The position numbers and the translations under genes are program-made. A DNA stretch of 64,000 nucleotides from Aralia elata (taxonomy: Eukaryota > Streptophyta > Magnoliopsida > Apiales > Araliaceae), in the NCBI GenBank assembly GCA_034770075.1, contig CM068388.1, positions 71,246,692 through 71,310,691 of the forward strand, written 5' to 3'. The number at the start of each line of letters is the position of its first letter. The stretch's first letter is position 1. The notes under the pieces are model-generated. The model made no database searches. It was given only the letters and a program-made list of their open reading frames with translations, and had not been told where the DNA came from. This document shows, in pieces, positions 21,002 through 30,198 of this stretch.

Positions 21002-23770
21002 TGTGACACCCCCAAATCCGGGTACTTCAACTCCACAGATTTGGTGTTCACTATAGCATACATTCATTACTAACTGCCCATGATTAAGATAATATAATTA
21101 AACTGAATAAAACATCTTCCCACAAAAAGGGGTTACATCTCCAATCTCTTAATCAAACAAATTCCAAGTTATCTAACCTCTATTACATCAATGCGGAATA
21201 AAAACATAAAATTAAATAAGTTTTGTTACAAGTAAACACTCAATGGATAACAGGTCTTTCGCTATTTCGGCATCTTGCCCTTGCCTTTGCTCGTGGATGG
21301 CTCGTCCGATTTCTCTACCTTAGCTGCAATGTTTTTAATGCAAGAGTGAGCAAATAATTGCCCACAAGTACAATAACATTTATATGATTATTGGAATAAA
21401 TCTTACTGAAGACTAATAATTTTTCTGAAGTCAATCAATGACAAATCAAAAATCTGAAAGCTCAATAGAATGCTTAGCTCAAGAACTGAATATAGATTCA
21501 AGGATAAAAGTGTATCTGAGGGTCACAAGACCTCGAACTATGTCCTAGGTTAACAAGTATTTCTACCGTAACTTTTAACAGTCTTATAGACTATGGACCA
21601 TCCATCTCGTACTCAGGGGGATCAGCCCTTTGTACAATGTATTGTGCACAAACATTTTAACGTTGTCGCGTAATTAATTCCCTATATTAGGGTTATTCAT
21701 CTCAATTTAACATCAGAATCCGTACCAAAAGGAACTTGGTTTGGGAAAATATTCTAAGTCTTTAGAACGCTCATCAACTAAGGACTAGCTGAATCAATAA
21801 GGGTTTGCTAGTCACTAAAGCATTTGATTCATCAATACAGTTTGTATAATGGAAATTCTGTTCAAAGTTTGAATAACGATCAATGGTCGAACAATAAGAG
21901 ACTGGAATAACTGTAAGTACTTGACATGAACAACAACCTTGCTTGAATAATAGTAAGCTAAGGCTAGTAAGCTTGCTCAATGAAAGTAAACTTGCTTTAA
22001 ATAAAATAACAAGATTAAAGGTGAAAAACTTGTCTCGTGCGTAGATTACAGATTTAAATAATTCACGTTCCTTAATCACCCTATACATTCCGATTATAAA
22101 ATGGTAATAATAATTAGTTACAGAACAATATACACTTTAGGGTTTGTTCTTATTCCATTTCATTTAATATATCAAATGTCATTTGATATTCATTAAATAT
22201 TCGATAACCACTCATTGTAGTATCTTATTTATTATTAAATACTTTAATCTAAGCTTTAAACATGTACACGACATCATAATAAAATAAAATAAAAATAAAA
22301 AATATTTCAGTTACTGTTCTCTCGCCGGGGCGGGAATTTACTTAACAAAACTCTCGCCGGGGCGAGACCTCGCCGGGGCGGGAATTTACTTAACAAAAAG
22401 CTCATCGGGGCAAGACTTCGCTGGGGCGAAGATTTTCCTTATAATTTTCTCGCCGGGGTGAGAGACTCGACAGTCACCTCCTACAGTTCGCGAACCAGTG
22501 AAAACTTAGGCTAAATTTGGCCAAATTTTCCGAATTCTACCATCCAACACATAGTTTAAACATACCCAGATATCAAATATGATATAAAACAATTACCCAT
22601 CATGTTTCTAAACATTCTACCCATTCTAATACACATAACCAACCAAATTGAACCAAAAATTCTCTGTTTAAACCAAATATTCATGTTTTAGCCATTTTAA
22701 TAAAATTAACCACTGTAAACTCATCTTTCAACTATTTTAATCCATTCCACTTGCATTCTTTTCGTTTTTTATTATATAATCATAATCAAATGTCAATTTA
22801 CCGGTTAATAACCAAATTGAACATCAATTTTCATACATATATGCCATACATGAAAATAGAACTCTGTAAACCAAAAAAACTCAATTTTAAAACATGTTTT
22901 CATGGATTAATTCATTTAAATTGGTTTATAATCATCATGAAATGATCTAATACTTGTTTACTATCAATCATATCAACTGATTCATGCTTTTAACAAATAA
23001 TTCACCTACATGAAACTAAAAATCATATACAGTGAAACAAAACTATTAATAAAATTTAAAAAAGATTATACCTTCTATTGCCTAGAGAACTTGGTGAATT
23101 CTCTTTTGATTCTTCTCTCCAATCTCAAACCTCTTCTCACAATTTCTCTCTATTCTTACTCTCTCTTTTTCTCTGAACTCTCAAGCTCTGCTCTTCTTTT
23201 TTTTTAACTGATGAACCTTATTTTAACGTACTCAGACTTCAATTGGTCAGTTGAGGAAATCAAGAGTTAGGCCATGTTTGGCCAACTCAAAAATAAAAAA
23301 AATAGAATCCTAAAAGGCATAAGGCTTCGTTTGGCTGAATAAGAACAAAATAACCCTTTTTCCTAATCAAGGGTCACAAGGCCTTGTTTGTTAAACGGAA
23401 ATAAAAACCTTTTCCATTTATTTTAATAATCCATTTTACTATATAGTTTTAATTGTCACACTTTTAATTTAATTAAACTTATTACTAAATAAATTCAATT
23501 AAACCTTACTAATTTAATCAATAATTCTATTTAGCCAATAATAATAACACCAAATAAATTATCTTATTCAAATAAATCATTTAATCATCTAATTTAATTA
23601 TTAAATTAAATTAGAATAATCACATCAAACCACATTTAAATAACATTTAACATAAATTCTTTCACCATAACTTTATAAATTATTTATTTTACTCCATAAA
23701 TAAATTAATAAAAATATTTATATAATTCAATAAATATTTTTATTTAATCACAAAAATTGCATTCGTTACA
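21002..23770 (-). mobile_element. Solo LTR D (third Tekay-like family), TSD GCCGC
   Basis: It starts TGTGACACCCCCAAATCCGG and ends GCATTCGTTACA. GCCGC stands on both sides (20997-21001 and 23771-23775), a clean 5-bp duplication. No internal region is present. The target was the GC-rich palindromic block of LTR C (GCGCGGCCGCGC). A related copy in the opposite orientation ends at 54614. Confidence 0.9.
22321..22468. repeat. CTCGCCGGGGCG repeats in LTR D
   Basis: Five or so copies of CTCGCCGGGGCG or close variants alternate with GGAATTTACTTAACAAAA over about 150 bp of otherwise AT-rich LTR. The block lies where the GC-rich islands of the related LTRs lie. Confidence 0.65.
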
Positions 23771-24911
23771 GCCGCTCCTGCACAGGCTCAAGATCAACTC
23801 TACTTCTGTAGAACTCGAAAATGATTATAGCCCAACTCTTCTAAATGCATCTCAGTGTAACCGCATTGGTCCCAAACATGCATACAGATCCAGATAACAT
23901 CATGACATTAATTATCAAACTAATTAGCAAGAATCACGAATTCCTTAGAATTTAACAGACTAAGAAATTAAGAACACAAGTGGCAAATTTTACCTCTTGT
24001 GAAGCTAAATTGATACTCCTAGATTGCTTGATTGCAAATTTCTAGTATTTTCAAGCACATTCACTCTCTATACTAACATATCAGATAATTTTTGCAACTG
24101 GGTTATTGAAAAAGAAGTTCCAATTTATAGAGGATTCAATACCCATGCCAAGCTTTTGCCCAATTTGAAGAACTAACGTGAAGAAGAAGAAGCTGTTGGG
24201 TAAAGAAAATTTGGTAGAAAGCTGGGTATTAACCCACACCCCCTTCATCATCTCCCCAACTGATACAAGCAAGCTTGGGCTAGGCATGATGTCTATAAGC
24301 GGCCGAGGAAAAGAAGGGATATGACTTCCACTGTTCCTATCAGTTAAATTAAAATTTCCATTCCCTCTCCCTTTTTCAGACCTCGCTTGACAAATAAATG
24401 GGACTTTGTCCCGTAACTCTTGTTCCAAAATTAATGTTCTAATATATTGCTACTTAATTAGATATACCACATAATTAAAATCCCAATTAATTTAGTATAC
24501 ATTAACTCCCCAATTCATGATTGAATAAAAGATTGAATTGGTTAATTAAATAAATGATCTAGTTCGTTAGTATTAAATTACTAAATAGACTATTAAATGT
24601 TAGTATTAATATTGCTCACATTTATTAATTAATTTACACAATTAAATCCTTTCACTATATTTAAGTAAATTGAATATTCAATTACTAACAATTCTATCAA
24701 TTCTTCCGATATACAACCTTAGGGTTAGTCCACTAATTTAATTAAACCATTAATGACTCTCTTTAATTAGTTCTAGCAATTACGCACAATCACATAATCA
24801 CATACCCAATTAATCATATAAGATTCAAATAAGCATACAAAACTAACTCATTAAAAATTAAATCCTATATTTAATTAATAATGGAGTTAAAAAAAATTCT
24901 CAGTCATTACA

Positions 24912-25253
24912 AAATATATTAAAGGAAACGTAAATTCCCTTCCAGATTACCTAACCTGTGAATTCTTTCAGGGCAAACCTTCTCTAAAAGGGGTGGATCT
25001 TCATCTCGAGGGAGAGGTAAATACACTCAACTCCCGGGTTCCTACAAAGAAAATCTCATCTCAAAGGAAACAAGTAATATCAAAGTTTCCATGAAAGATA
25101 TTTTGCAAAATGAAGAAATGGATAATATCCATGAAAAAGATTTTATTGAGATAATTTTAACAGCTGAAAACTGTGATATGAAGTGGTTGAAAGACCCTGA
25201 CTATTTGGCTTCTAGATATCTAGATATTGTAGTTGCTTATCCTTTAAAATGAT
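24912..25253 (+). pseudogene. Pararetroviral RNase H tail and start of downstream frame
   Basis: Directly after LTR C the plus strand reads the conserved end of caulimovirid RNase H (NSLPDYLT, then EFFQG). Compared with the left part, which stops at KKEM, roughly 70 residues of RNase H are missing. From about 25090 a new acidic frame begins and runs to an in-frame TGA at 25251. The region is damaged between the two. Confidence 0.7.
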
Positions 25254-26313
25254 CTAATAATTTTCGAAGATATTATGAGCAAATTCTTATAGAAACTAGC
25301 TCAGTTGATTTTAAACATTTTTATCGAGGAGAAAAAGATAAAATTGCACATTTTTCTGTCTCAAAATCATATTTAAAAAAGATGCTTAATCCCTCTGATT
25401 GGGGACTAGATCCAAATAGGTCTAGAAAAATGATTGGTTATCCTAATATGGATTTCAATTATTGGGATTACAAAGATGCCTGGTATTTTTGATTCTATTA
25501 TGATAATCCTCAAAGAAGCATACCTGGTTCTTTAGATTTTCCCCTCATTTAGCTAAAAGTGAAATCCCTAATTGATCTATCCATTAGTGGACTAGATTTG
25601 GTCCTGATGCAGTAATACTGCCTATTGAACTACATAATATGTATTTGGAATATAAAATATTCCATTTGCATCTTATAAATAGTAAGGTCTCAAAAGATCT
25701 TCCTCTCTTCAAATTTTTCTTGAATTATAGCATTCTATGGATTTGGGCATGGAAATTTGGTTCAACCATGAAAGAAGACTATAATCATGGACTTCTTTCT
25801 CTCACAAAGAAATTCCTTTGTAAATGGTGGATAAAATGGCTTACTGAATATACGGTTAAAGCTGTACAAAAGGATATACTTATTTTCAAATAGATGTTTA
25901 AAAGATCTTAGAAGGAAAAACAAGCAAATCTAAAAGATCCTTTCAAGAATTTAAAAACCCAATTAGAAGAACAATATCCTACAGCCAGTAAAGCAGAAAT
26001 AAAACAAAAGATGTTAAAAATTCTGGCTAAACAATGGGACTCAGATGAGAACAATGAAGGAGATGATATTTCTATGATATCTGCTAAAAGTAGCAAATGC
26101 AGTCAACACTATTCAGTCTCTTCAGACACCAAAGAAACAGATGATGAGATAACAGAAAAATTTGATGCTAAAATGCAAAAAATAATCAATGGTGAAAATA
26201 CTGATGATCCAGATTTGGATACTCAGCCAGACATACATGCACGTGCCGATCTCTGTCTTAAAGAGGAGGAGAAAGTTAAAAAGCAAAAAACAAAAGGCAA
26301 GAAGAAAGTCTAA
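25254..26313 (+). pseudogene. Pararetroviral downstream reading frame, disrupted
   Basis: Fragments of one protein follow in shifting frames: a Trp/Tyr-rich part (SDWGLDP, NYWDYKDAWYF) with stops near 25251 and 25489, a part open at 25639-25893 with many aromatic residues (WIWAWKFG, KWWIKWL), and a C-terminal part (26011-26313) that is strongly acidic and then Lys-rich (KKQKTKGKKK). A second frame after RNase H, of no known function, is a feature of some endogenous caulimovirids; I make that match from layout and aromatic style only. Frameshifts and stops make a product unlikely. Confidence 0.55.
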
Positions 26314-26349
26314 AGCACGTCTTCTCACAAAGACTAAAAGTCAAAATCA

Positions 26350-26410
26350 CTTTATTAAAGCTACTTTATTAAAATTACTTTATTAAAGCTACTTTATTAA
26401 AGTTACTTTA
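26350..26410. repeat. Tandem CTACTTTATTAAAG repeats upstream of viral TATA box
   Basis: Four copies of a 15- to 16-base unit (CTACTTTATTAAAG, ATTACTTTATTAAAG) stand 60-120 bp upstream of the TATA box. Their position is that of an enhancer, but no known factor site is recognisable. Confidence 0.55.
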
Positions 26411-26467
26411 GCTAAAAGCTAGTTTCCTTCATTATTGAGGTTTTATTTTTTATGGCTAATAGCCTTG

Positions 26468-26475
26468 TATATATA
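26468..26475 (+). promoter_or_regulatory. TATA box of the pararetroviral promoter
   Basis: TATATATA stands in CCTTGTATATATAGAGG after the last viral frame and about 135 bp before a poly(A) signal. This is the layout of caulimovirid promoters, where transcript start and end lie close together and the transcript is terminally redundant. Confidence 0.6.
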
Positions 26476-26602
26476 GAGGTTCGATCCTCAGTTGTAATCA
26501 CGCTTTTCTTTAGGTTTTCCTTAGGCCCTCTTTTCTTTTCTCTCTTTAATTTTCTTACTTTGAAATCTTGTAACTGATCTCCCCTTGTACATACTGTGTG
26601 AC

Positions 26603-26608
26603 AATAAA
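26603..26608 (+). terminator. Viral poly(A) signal AATAAA
   Basis: AATAAA occurs in GACAATAAAAGAAAGGC, about 135 bp after the TATA box. A hairpin follows at 26613-26640 (GGCTTTCATGGA pairing with TCCATGTAAGCC). Confidence 0.55.
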
Positions 26609-26765
26609 AGAAAGGCTTTCATGGAATCTCCATGTAAGCCTTCTTAATTCTATCTTTGTTTTAATTTGTTTAATTATCTTGTTTATATAACTTTGCTTAT
26701 AGCTTGTTTATATATGTGCTTATAGCCTAAATTATTAGTCGTTGAACTGTTATTCCTATCTATCT

Positions 26766-26778
26766 TAGTATCAGAGCC
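26766..26778 (+). other. Pararetroviral primer binding site (tRNA-Met)
   Basis: TAGTATCAGAGCC differs at one base from the tRNA-Met complement TGGTATCAGAGCC. It lies 42 bp before the end of the viral segment. In the circular genome this marks the start of the map, so the linear copy was opened a little past this point. Confidence 0.7.
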
Positions 26779-26820
26779 AATTACTAATTTTTTAGGCTAG
26801 GATAATTGTATAATTTATTT

Positions 26821-26967
26821 GAGAGAAGTTAGAGGTGATATAAAAAAGTAAATAATTTATTCTTTTAGATAGTTGTAAATGACAAATAAATTGAAACATT
26901 TTTTTTTCTTCTAAAAAATCTATTATTATGGAAAGAAGAGAGTAATATCATACTACATACTTTGAGT
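26821..26967 (+). repeat. Right copy of ~146-bp direct repeat flanking the pararetrovirus
   Basis: It matches 1999-2144 and includes the tail of a MITE whose head is present only at the left. Host sequence different from the left copy follows from 26968. Confidence 0.85.
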
Positions 26968-27640
26968 CCGTATATTTCCCAATGGCAAATTTTATAAATC
27001 ATAACATTTATTTCATACGTCTATTTGACATATCGAATGATATATCATTTTTCGGTACAAAATTCTTAAATCTTGTTTCAACTTGATAAAGTGTGCGCAT
27101 GAGTTATTATTTTATTTTTGGAAGATTGAATTTTTTTTTTCTTTATTAAAATGTATTCCCTCTGTTCCATATTATTTGATCGTTGTTGACTTTTTAAAGT
27201 CAATTTAAGAGATTTTTAAATTCAAAATTGATATAATTTTTTGTAATTTTAATTAATACAATAATGAATATTATAAACTATCTAAAAAGTATTACTTATT
27301 GTAAATTTTATTGTTTTATAATTTTTAATGAGACGCCTCAATTTTAAATTTAAAAATGTCTCAAATAAACTTTCAAAAAATAAAAATGCTAGTAATTTTA
27401 TCCTATTACAATATATTTTCTTCTTCTTTTTCTTTTTTAATTTTTTTAATTTAATTCGTCTGACTGAATGTTTCTTCTTTGATTGGAGTGACTACAAACA
27501 GAGAAGATACATTCCACGAAGTGAAATACCTCATATATAAAGCAAAAAATACCTCAAATTAATTAGTGCTGTTGTAGGGTAATGGTGCATAAATCTTTTT
27601 CATTATATACGCATGTGATGAAAGAAAGAGTGGTGGATAT
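26968..27640. other. AT-rich spacer with a Stowaway-like end
   Basis: No gene is recognised. A Stowaway-like left end (TATTCCCTCTGTTCCATATT) starts near 27150 and is followed by the usual GTTGACTTTTTAAAGTCAA motif; I did not find a convincing right end. Confidence 0.4.
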
Positions 27641-27646
27641 CAAATA

Positions 27647-28024
27647 CTCCCTCCATACAAATTTACTTTTCTTAATTTCCTTTTTAGTTTGTCTAAATTT
27701 ATTTGTACTCTTTCTTTTTTAACATTATCTTCATTTAACTTTACAAAAAAAAAATTCATTGAAAATAATATGGCTTACATTAGAAAAACTAGCATTATTA
27801 ACCTTGACATTGTAAGTGCAACAACACTCCTTCCCCCCTCCCCCCTCCCCTCCCCCCTCCCCCCTCCCCCCTCCCCCTCTATTTTGTTATTCCAACAAAG
27901 AGTAAGAGATTAATTAAAATAAAAAAAATGATTATATAGTAGTTAAAATGGATAATTAGAGATATTTTTTTTCTTAATAGACGTATATTTTCAAACTAAA
28001 ACAAATAAAATTAAACGGAGACAT
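27647..28024. mobile_element. Stowaway/mariner-like MITE containing a C-rich tract
   Basis: The left end CTCCCTCCATACAAATTTAC and the right end on the minus strand TATGTCTCCGTTTAATTT are partly inverted matches. The element is about 380 bp. A cytosine tract lies inside it. No coding capacity is seen. Confidence 0.45.
27830..27879. repeat. C-rich tract (CCCCCCT)n
   Basis: About 50 bases read (C4-6 T)n almost without interruption, with eight C-runs. The minus strand therefore has eight G-runs separated by single A residues, a textbook candidate for G-quadruplex formation, and the plus strand for an i-motif. Confidence 0.9.
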
Positions 28025-29033
28025 AAATTTTTACTCCAAAAACTAAGCCAAAATAATAATGACAAAGAGAAATAAAAATAAATAGATAAATTACACACAA
28101 ATTTTTACATGATTCACTTAAAAACTGAGTTTGATCACAGTGCAACCCCCTCCTCCACATATTGCGATCTAAGAAAGTCTAATTCAGTCAAAACTATAAA
28201 TATATCCTTAAAAGATTTGAGTAACTCTACAATTATCTTGCGAAATTAAATCAAACGATGTCCATACTTAAGTAAATTCATAAATAACACTGGTCAAATA
28301 AGGAGAGGGAAACAAATTCTTACATTACAATAGTTTTGGCAAATGCTAAGAAAGTTGAGTTTTAAAACACAAAATTCTAAATATATTTGTATATATTTAA
28401 ATTAAGGGAATTGATTAAAATTGTTGGGCACAGAGAACGTAGTTTGTTTGGACAAATTTACCCTTGATAATTGTTAATGCTATTAGTGAGATAGAGGGGG
28501 AAAAGTTGGAAATAGGGGAAAACACATCTTCTCCATCTCTTCTCTCAGTCAAAACGTGGGTACCGAAGTTGTTTGTTCGGAAAAAAAATAAAATTCTAAC
28601 TGGTATTTCAATTATTTGCCGGAAAATTTCACCTTAATTGGAGTACCAAGTACCAACAGAGAGGAGTACGCTTTTACTCCAATTCCTCATCTTAATAGTT
28701 TGCCGCATCAAAATAGTTCCGACTTCCTCCAAATCTTTCACCGGAAAAAATTCCTCCGTCAAATCTTCAACATCAATCAAATTTTCAAAACTTTCACCGA
28801 AACAATTACTCTGCCAAGATACACAATATATCACCACCCTCTCCACCAACGTCACCTGAACCCACCTAGATCCACCACCGTCACCTTCCTAGTTCCTTGT
28901 CATGTTCCCCTCCACAATTAACGATCACCTTCTTCCTCCGTTCACTGCTTGTGTTTGTTTGGGCACTTAGATGGAAAGAGATTTCATTGGTTAAAATAAC
29001 TATAAGGGTATATTTGCCTAATAAATTTAAGAG
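28025..29033. other. Spacer with no supported gene
   Basis: From 28480 to 28920 the composition becomes less AT-rich and short frames overlap on both strands (28616-28921 plus, 28634-28855 minus). None has a recognisable domain or conserved-looking composition. It may be a leftover gene leader, since CT-rich stretches such as TTCTCCATCTCTTCTCTC occur at about 28527, but nothing shows coding. Confidence 0.4.
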
Positions 29034-29210
29034 TAATGTTAGAGACACAAACTATTTTACAAATATTTTACAAACTTGCTGATGTAGCACTGTTGTATTG
29101 GTGATAGTTAAAAAAAATACCTTCTCACTACAACACTATCACCAATTCAACAGTGTTACATCAACAAGTTTGTAAAATGTTTATAAAATAGTTTGTGTCT
29201 CTAACATTAT
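29034..29210. mobile_element. Fold-back MITE
   Basis: The ends are long inverted repeats (about 60 bp each): TAATGTTAGAGACACAAACT at the left and its complement at the right, continuing through TTACAAACTTG and TGTAGCACTGTTG. The central loop is short. No coding capacity is seen. Confidence 0.7.
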
Positions 29211-29391
29211 TCTAAATTTAATTGCCCTATGCCCCAATTTTTATTTTTATTTACCCGATAATATCACTTCTCTAAATTACGAACTTGCATAATCAAATTA
29301 GTACTCTCTTTACTTTATCTAATCAAATCAGTATTCTCTTCTATATGTATGTATGTATGTATATATGTATGTATGTATAGTCTGTATCTTA

Positions 29392-29585
29392 AACATTACA
29401 CCCTACATGGCATTCCAAGTATTACCCCCTTTAGCGACGGACCAGGCGACGGTTTGGTCCGTTGCTATAGGTTTTAGCAACGGACAACATATAGCGACAG
29501 ATCCGTCGCTAAAACCTATGGCGACGGATCAAATCCGTCGCTAAAGGGGGTATGCTTGGAATGCCATTTAAGGTGTAATGCTTTC
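29392..29585. mobile_element. Fold-back MITE with GCGACGGAT repeats
   Basis: The outer arms are CATTACACCCTACATGGC at the left against CATTACACCTTAAATGGC read from the right, followed by CATTCCAAG in both. The inside is a series of short inverted words TTAGCGACGGA/TCCGTCGCTAA. The whole element can fold into one long hairpin. I find no clear target duplication. Confidence 0.7.
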
Positions 29586-29593
29586 TATCCGTC

Positions 29594-29594
<1 letters not shown>

Positions 29595-29666
<72 letters not shown>
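29595..29666. repeat. (TG)n(TA)n microsatellite
   Basis: About 33 bases of TG repeat run into about 40 bases of TA repeat, ending exactly where the Mutator-like element begins. The TA tract also stands at the other end of the element (46167), so the insertion target was TA-rich. Confidence 0.9.
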
Positions 29667-29672
<6 letters not shown>

Positions 29673-30198
29673 GGATCAGGAGCATACCCTCTAAGTGACA
29701 TTACTCTCTTAACTAACATACTTATTTAAAGTTTCGGTATTTTTTCTTTTTAGTTTCTCTCTCCTCACTTGTTTCTCTCCAAAACAAAACCAAGCGCGAT
29801 CTGAAAATAAAAGCAAGAAAGACCTAGCTTGAAACATTCGAATCAAGCAACACGAAGACTAAGAATCAAGTAAGAGATCTATGCCCAGATCTCGACTTTG
29901 ATTCGATAAACCCTTAACTATTTTTCGATTTCGATAAGAATTGACTAGGTTTCGATTTCATTTTTTGATTCGGTAAACCTTAATTTTTCTTTTTGATTCG
30001 GTAGACACCTGCTGCTTTGTTCTTCTTACTTGGATGTGAGTTATTTTGACCAACTACACTTGTAGGTGAGAATTCTTTGAAATTGTTAAAATAGGACTTC
30101 TTTAGTTCTTGTTTTTTAGTGTGAGTATCAATTTTCTCATCTGGAAATTAACCCAAATTTTTCTATTTCATTAATTGTAGTTTTGTGGTTTTGGTTTG

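Larger units (their letters stand above)
16237..24911 (-). repeat. LTR C: Tekay-like LTR (~3.8 kb) carrying two nested solo LTRs
   Basis: It starts TGTGATGCCCCCAAATT and ends CAGTCATTACA, the same termini as element A's LTR but only loosely similar inside, so it is a related family. Its parts are 16237-16880, 18956-21001 and 23771-24911. No internal coding region lies beside it, so it is a lone LTR. The flanks do not match (AATCC at left, AAATA at right), so its original left flank has been lost. The right flank is viral RNase H sequence. A frame of 115 codons on the minus strand near 24081-24428 resembles nothing I know. Confidence 0.7.
2145..26820 (+). mobile_element. Endogenous pararetrovirus (Caulimoviridae type), truncated and split by later insertions
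   Basis: Two viral segments in the same orientation, 2145-4117 and 24912-26820, together read protease, reverse transcriptase, RNase H, a downstream reading frame, an intergenic region with TATA box and poly(A) signal, and a tRNA-Met primer site. That is the order of a circular caulimovirid genome opened upstream of the protease. The movement and coat regions expected upstream of protease are absent. Frameshifts and stops are scattered through all the frames, so this is a fossil. The downstream frame of unknown role suggests a florendovirus-like or petuvirus-like lineage; that assignment is inference. The middle is occupied by 20.8 kb of Ty3/gypsy DNA. Confidence 0.85.

Noticed and set aside
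24081..24428. 115-codon minus-strand frame.
   Set aside because: It lies in LTR C near its end, has no recognisable domain, and such frames occur by chance in LTR leaders.
2145..26820. Possibility that the pararetroviral copy is intact enough to be active.
   Set aside because: The upstream region is missing, part of RNase H is deleted, the protease motif is altered, and every frame has stops or frameshifts.
28616..28921. Possible small gene on either strand in the spacer.
   Set aside because: Frames overlap on both strands, none has domains or signal features; listed only as unexplained sequence.
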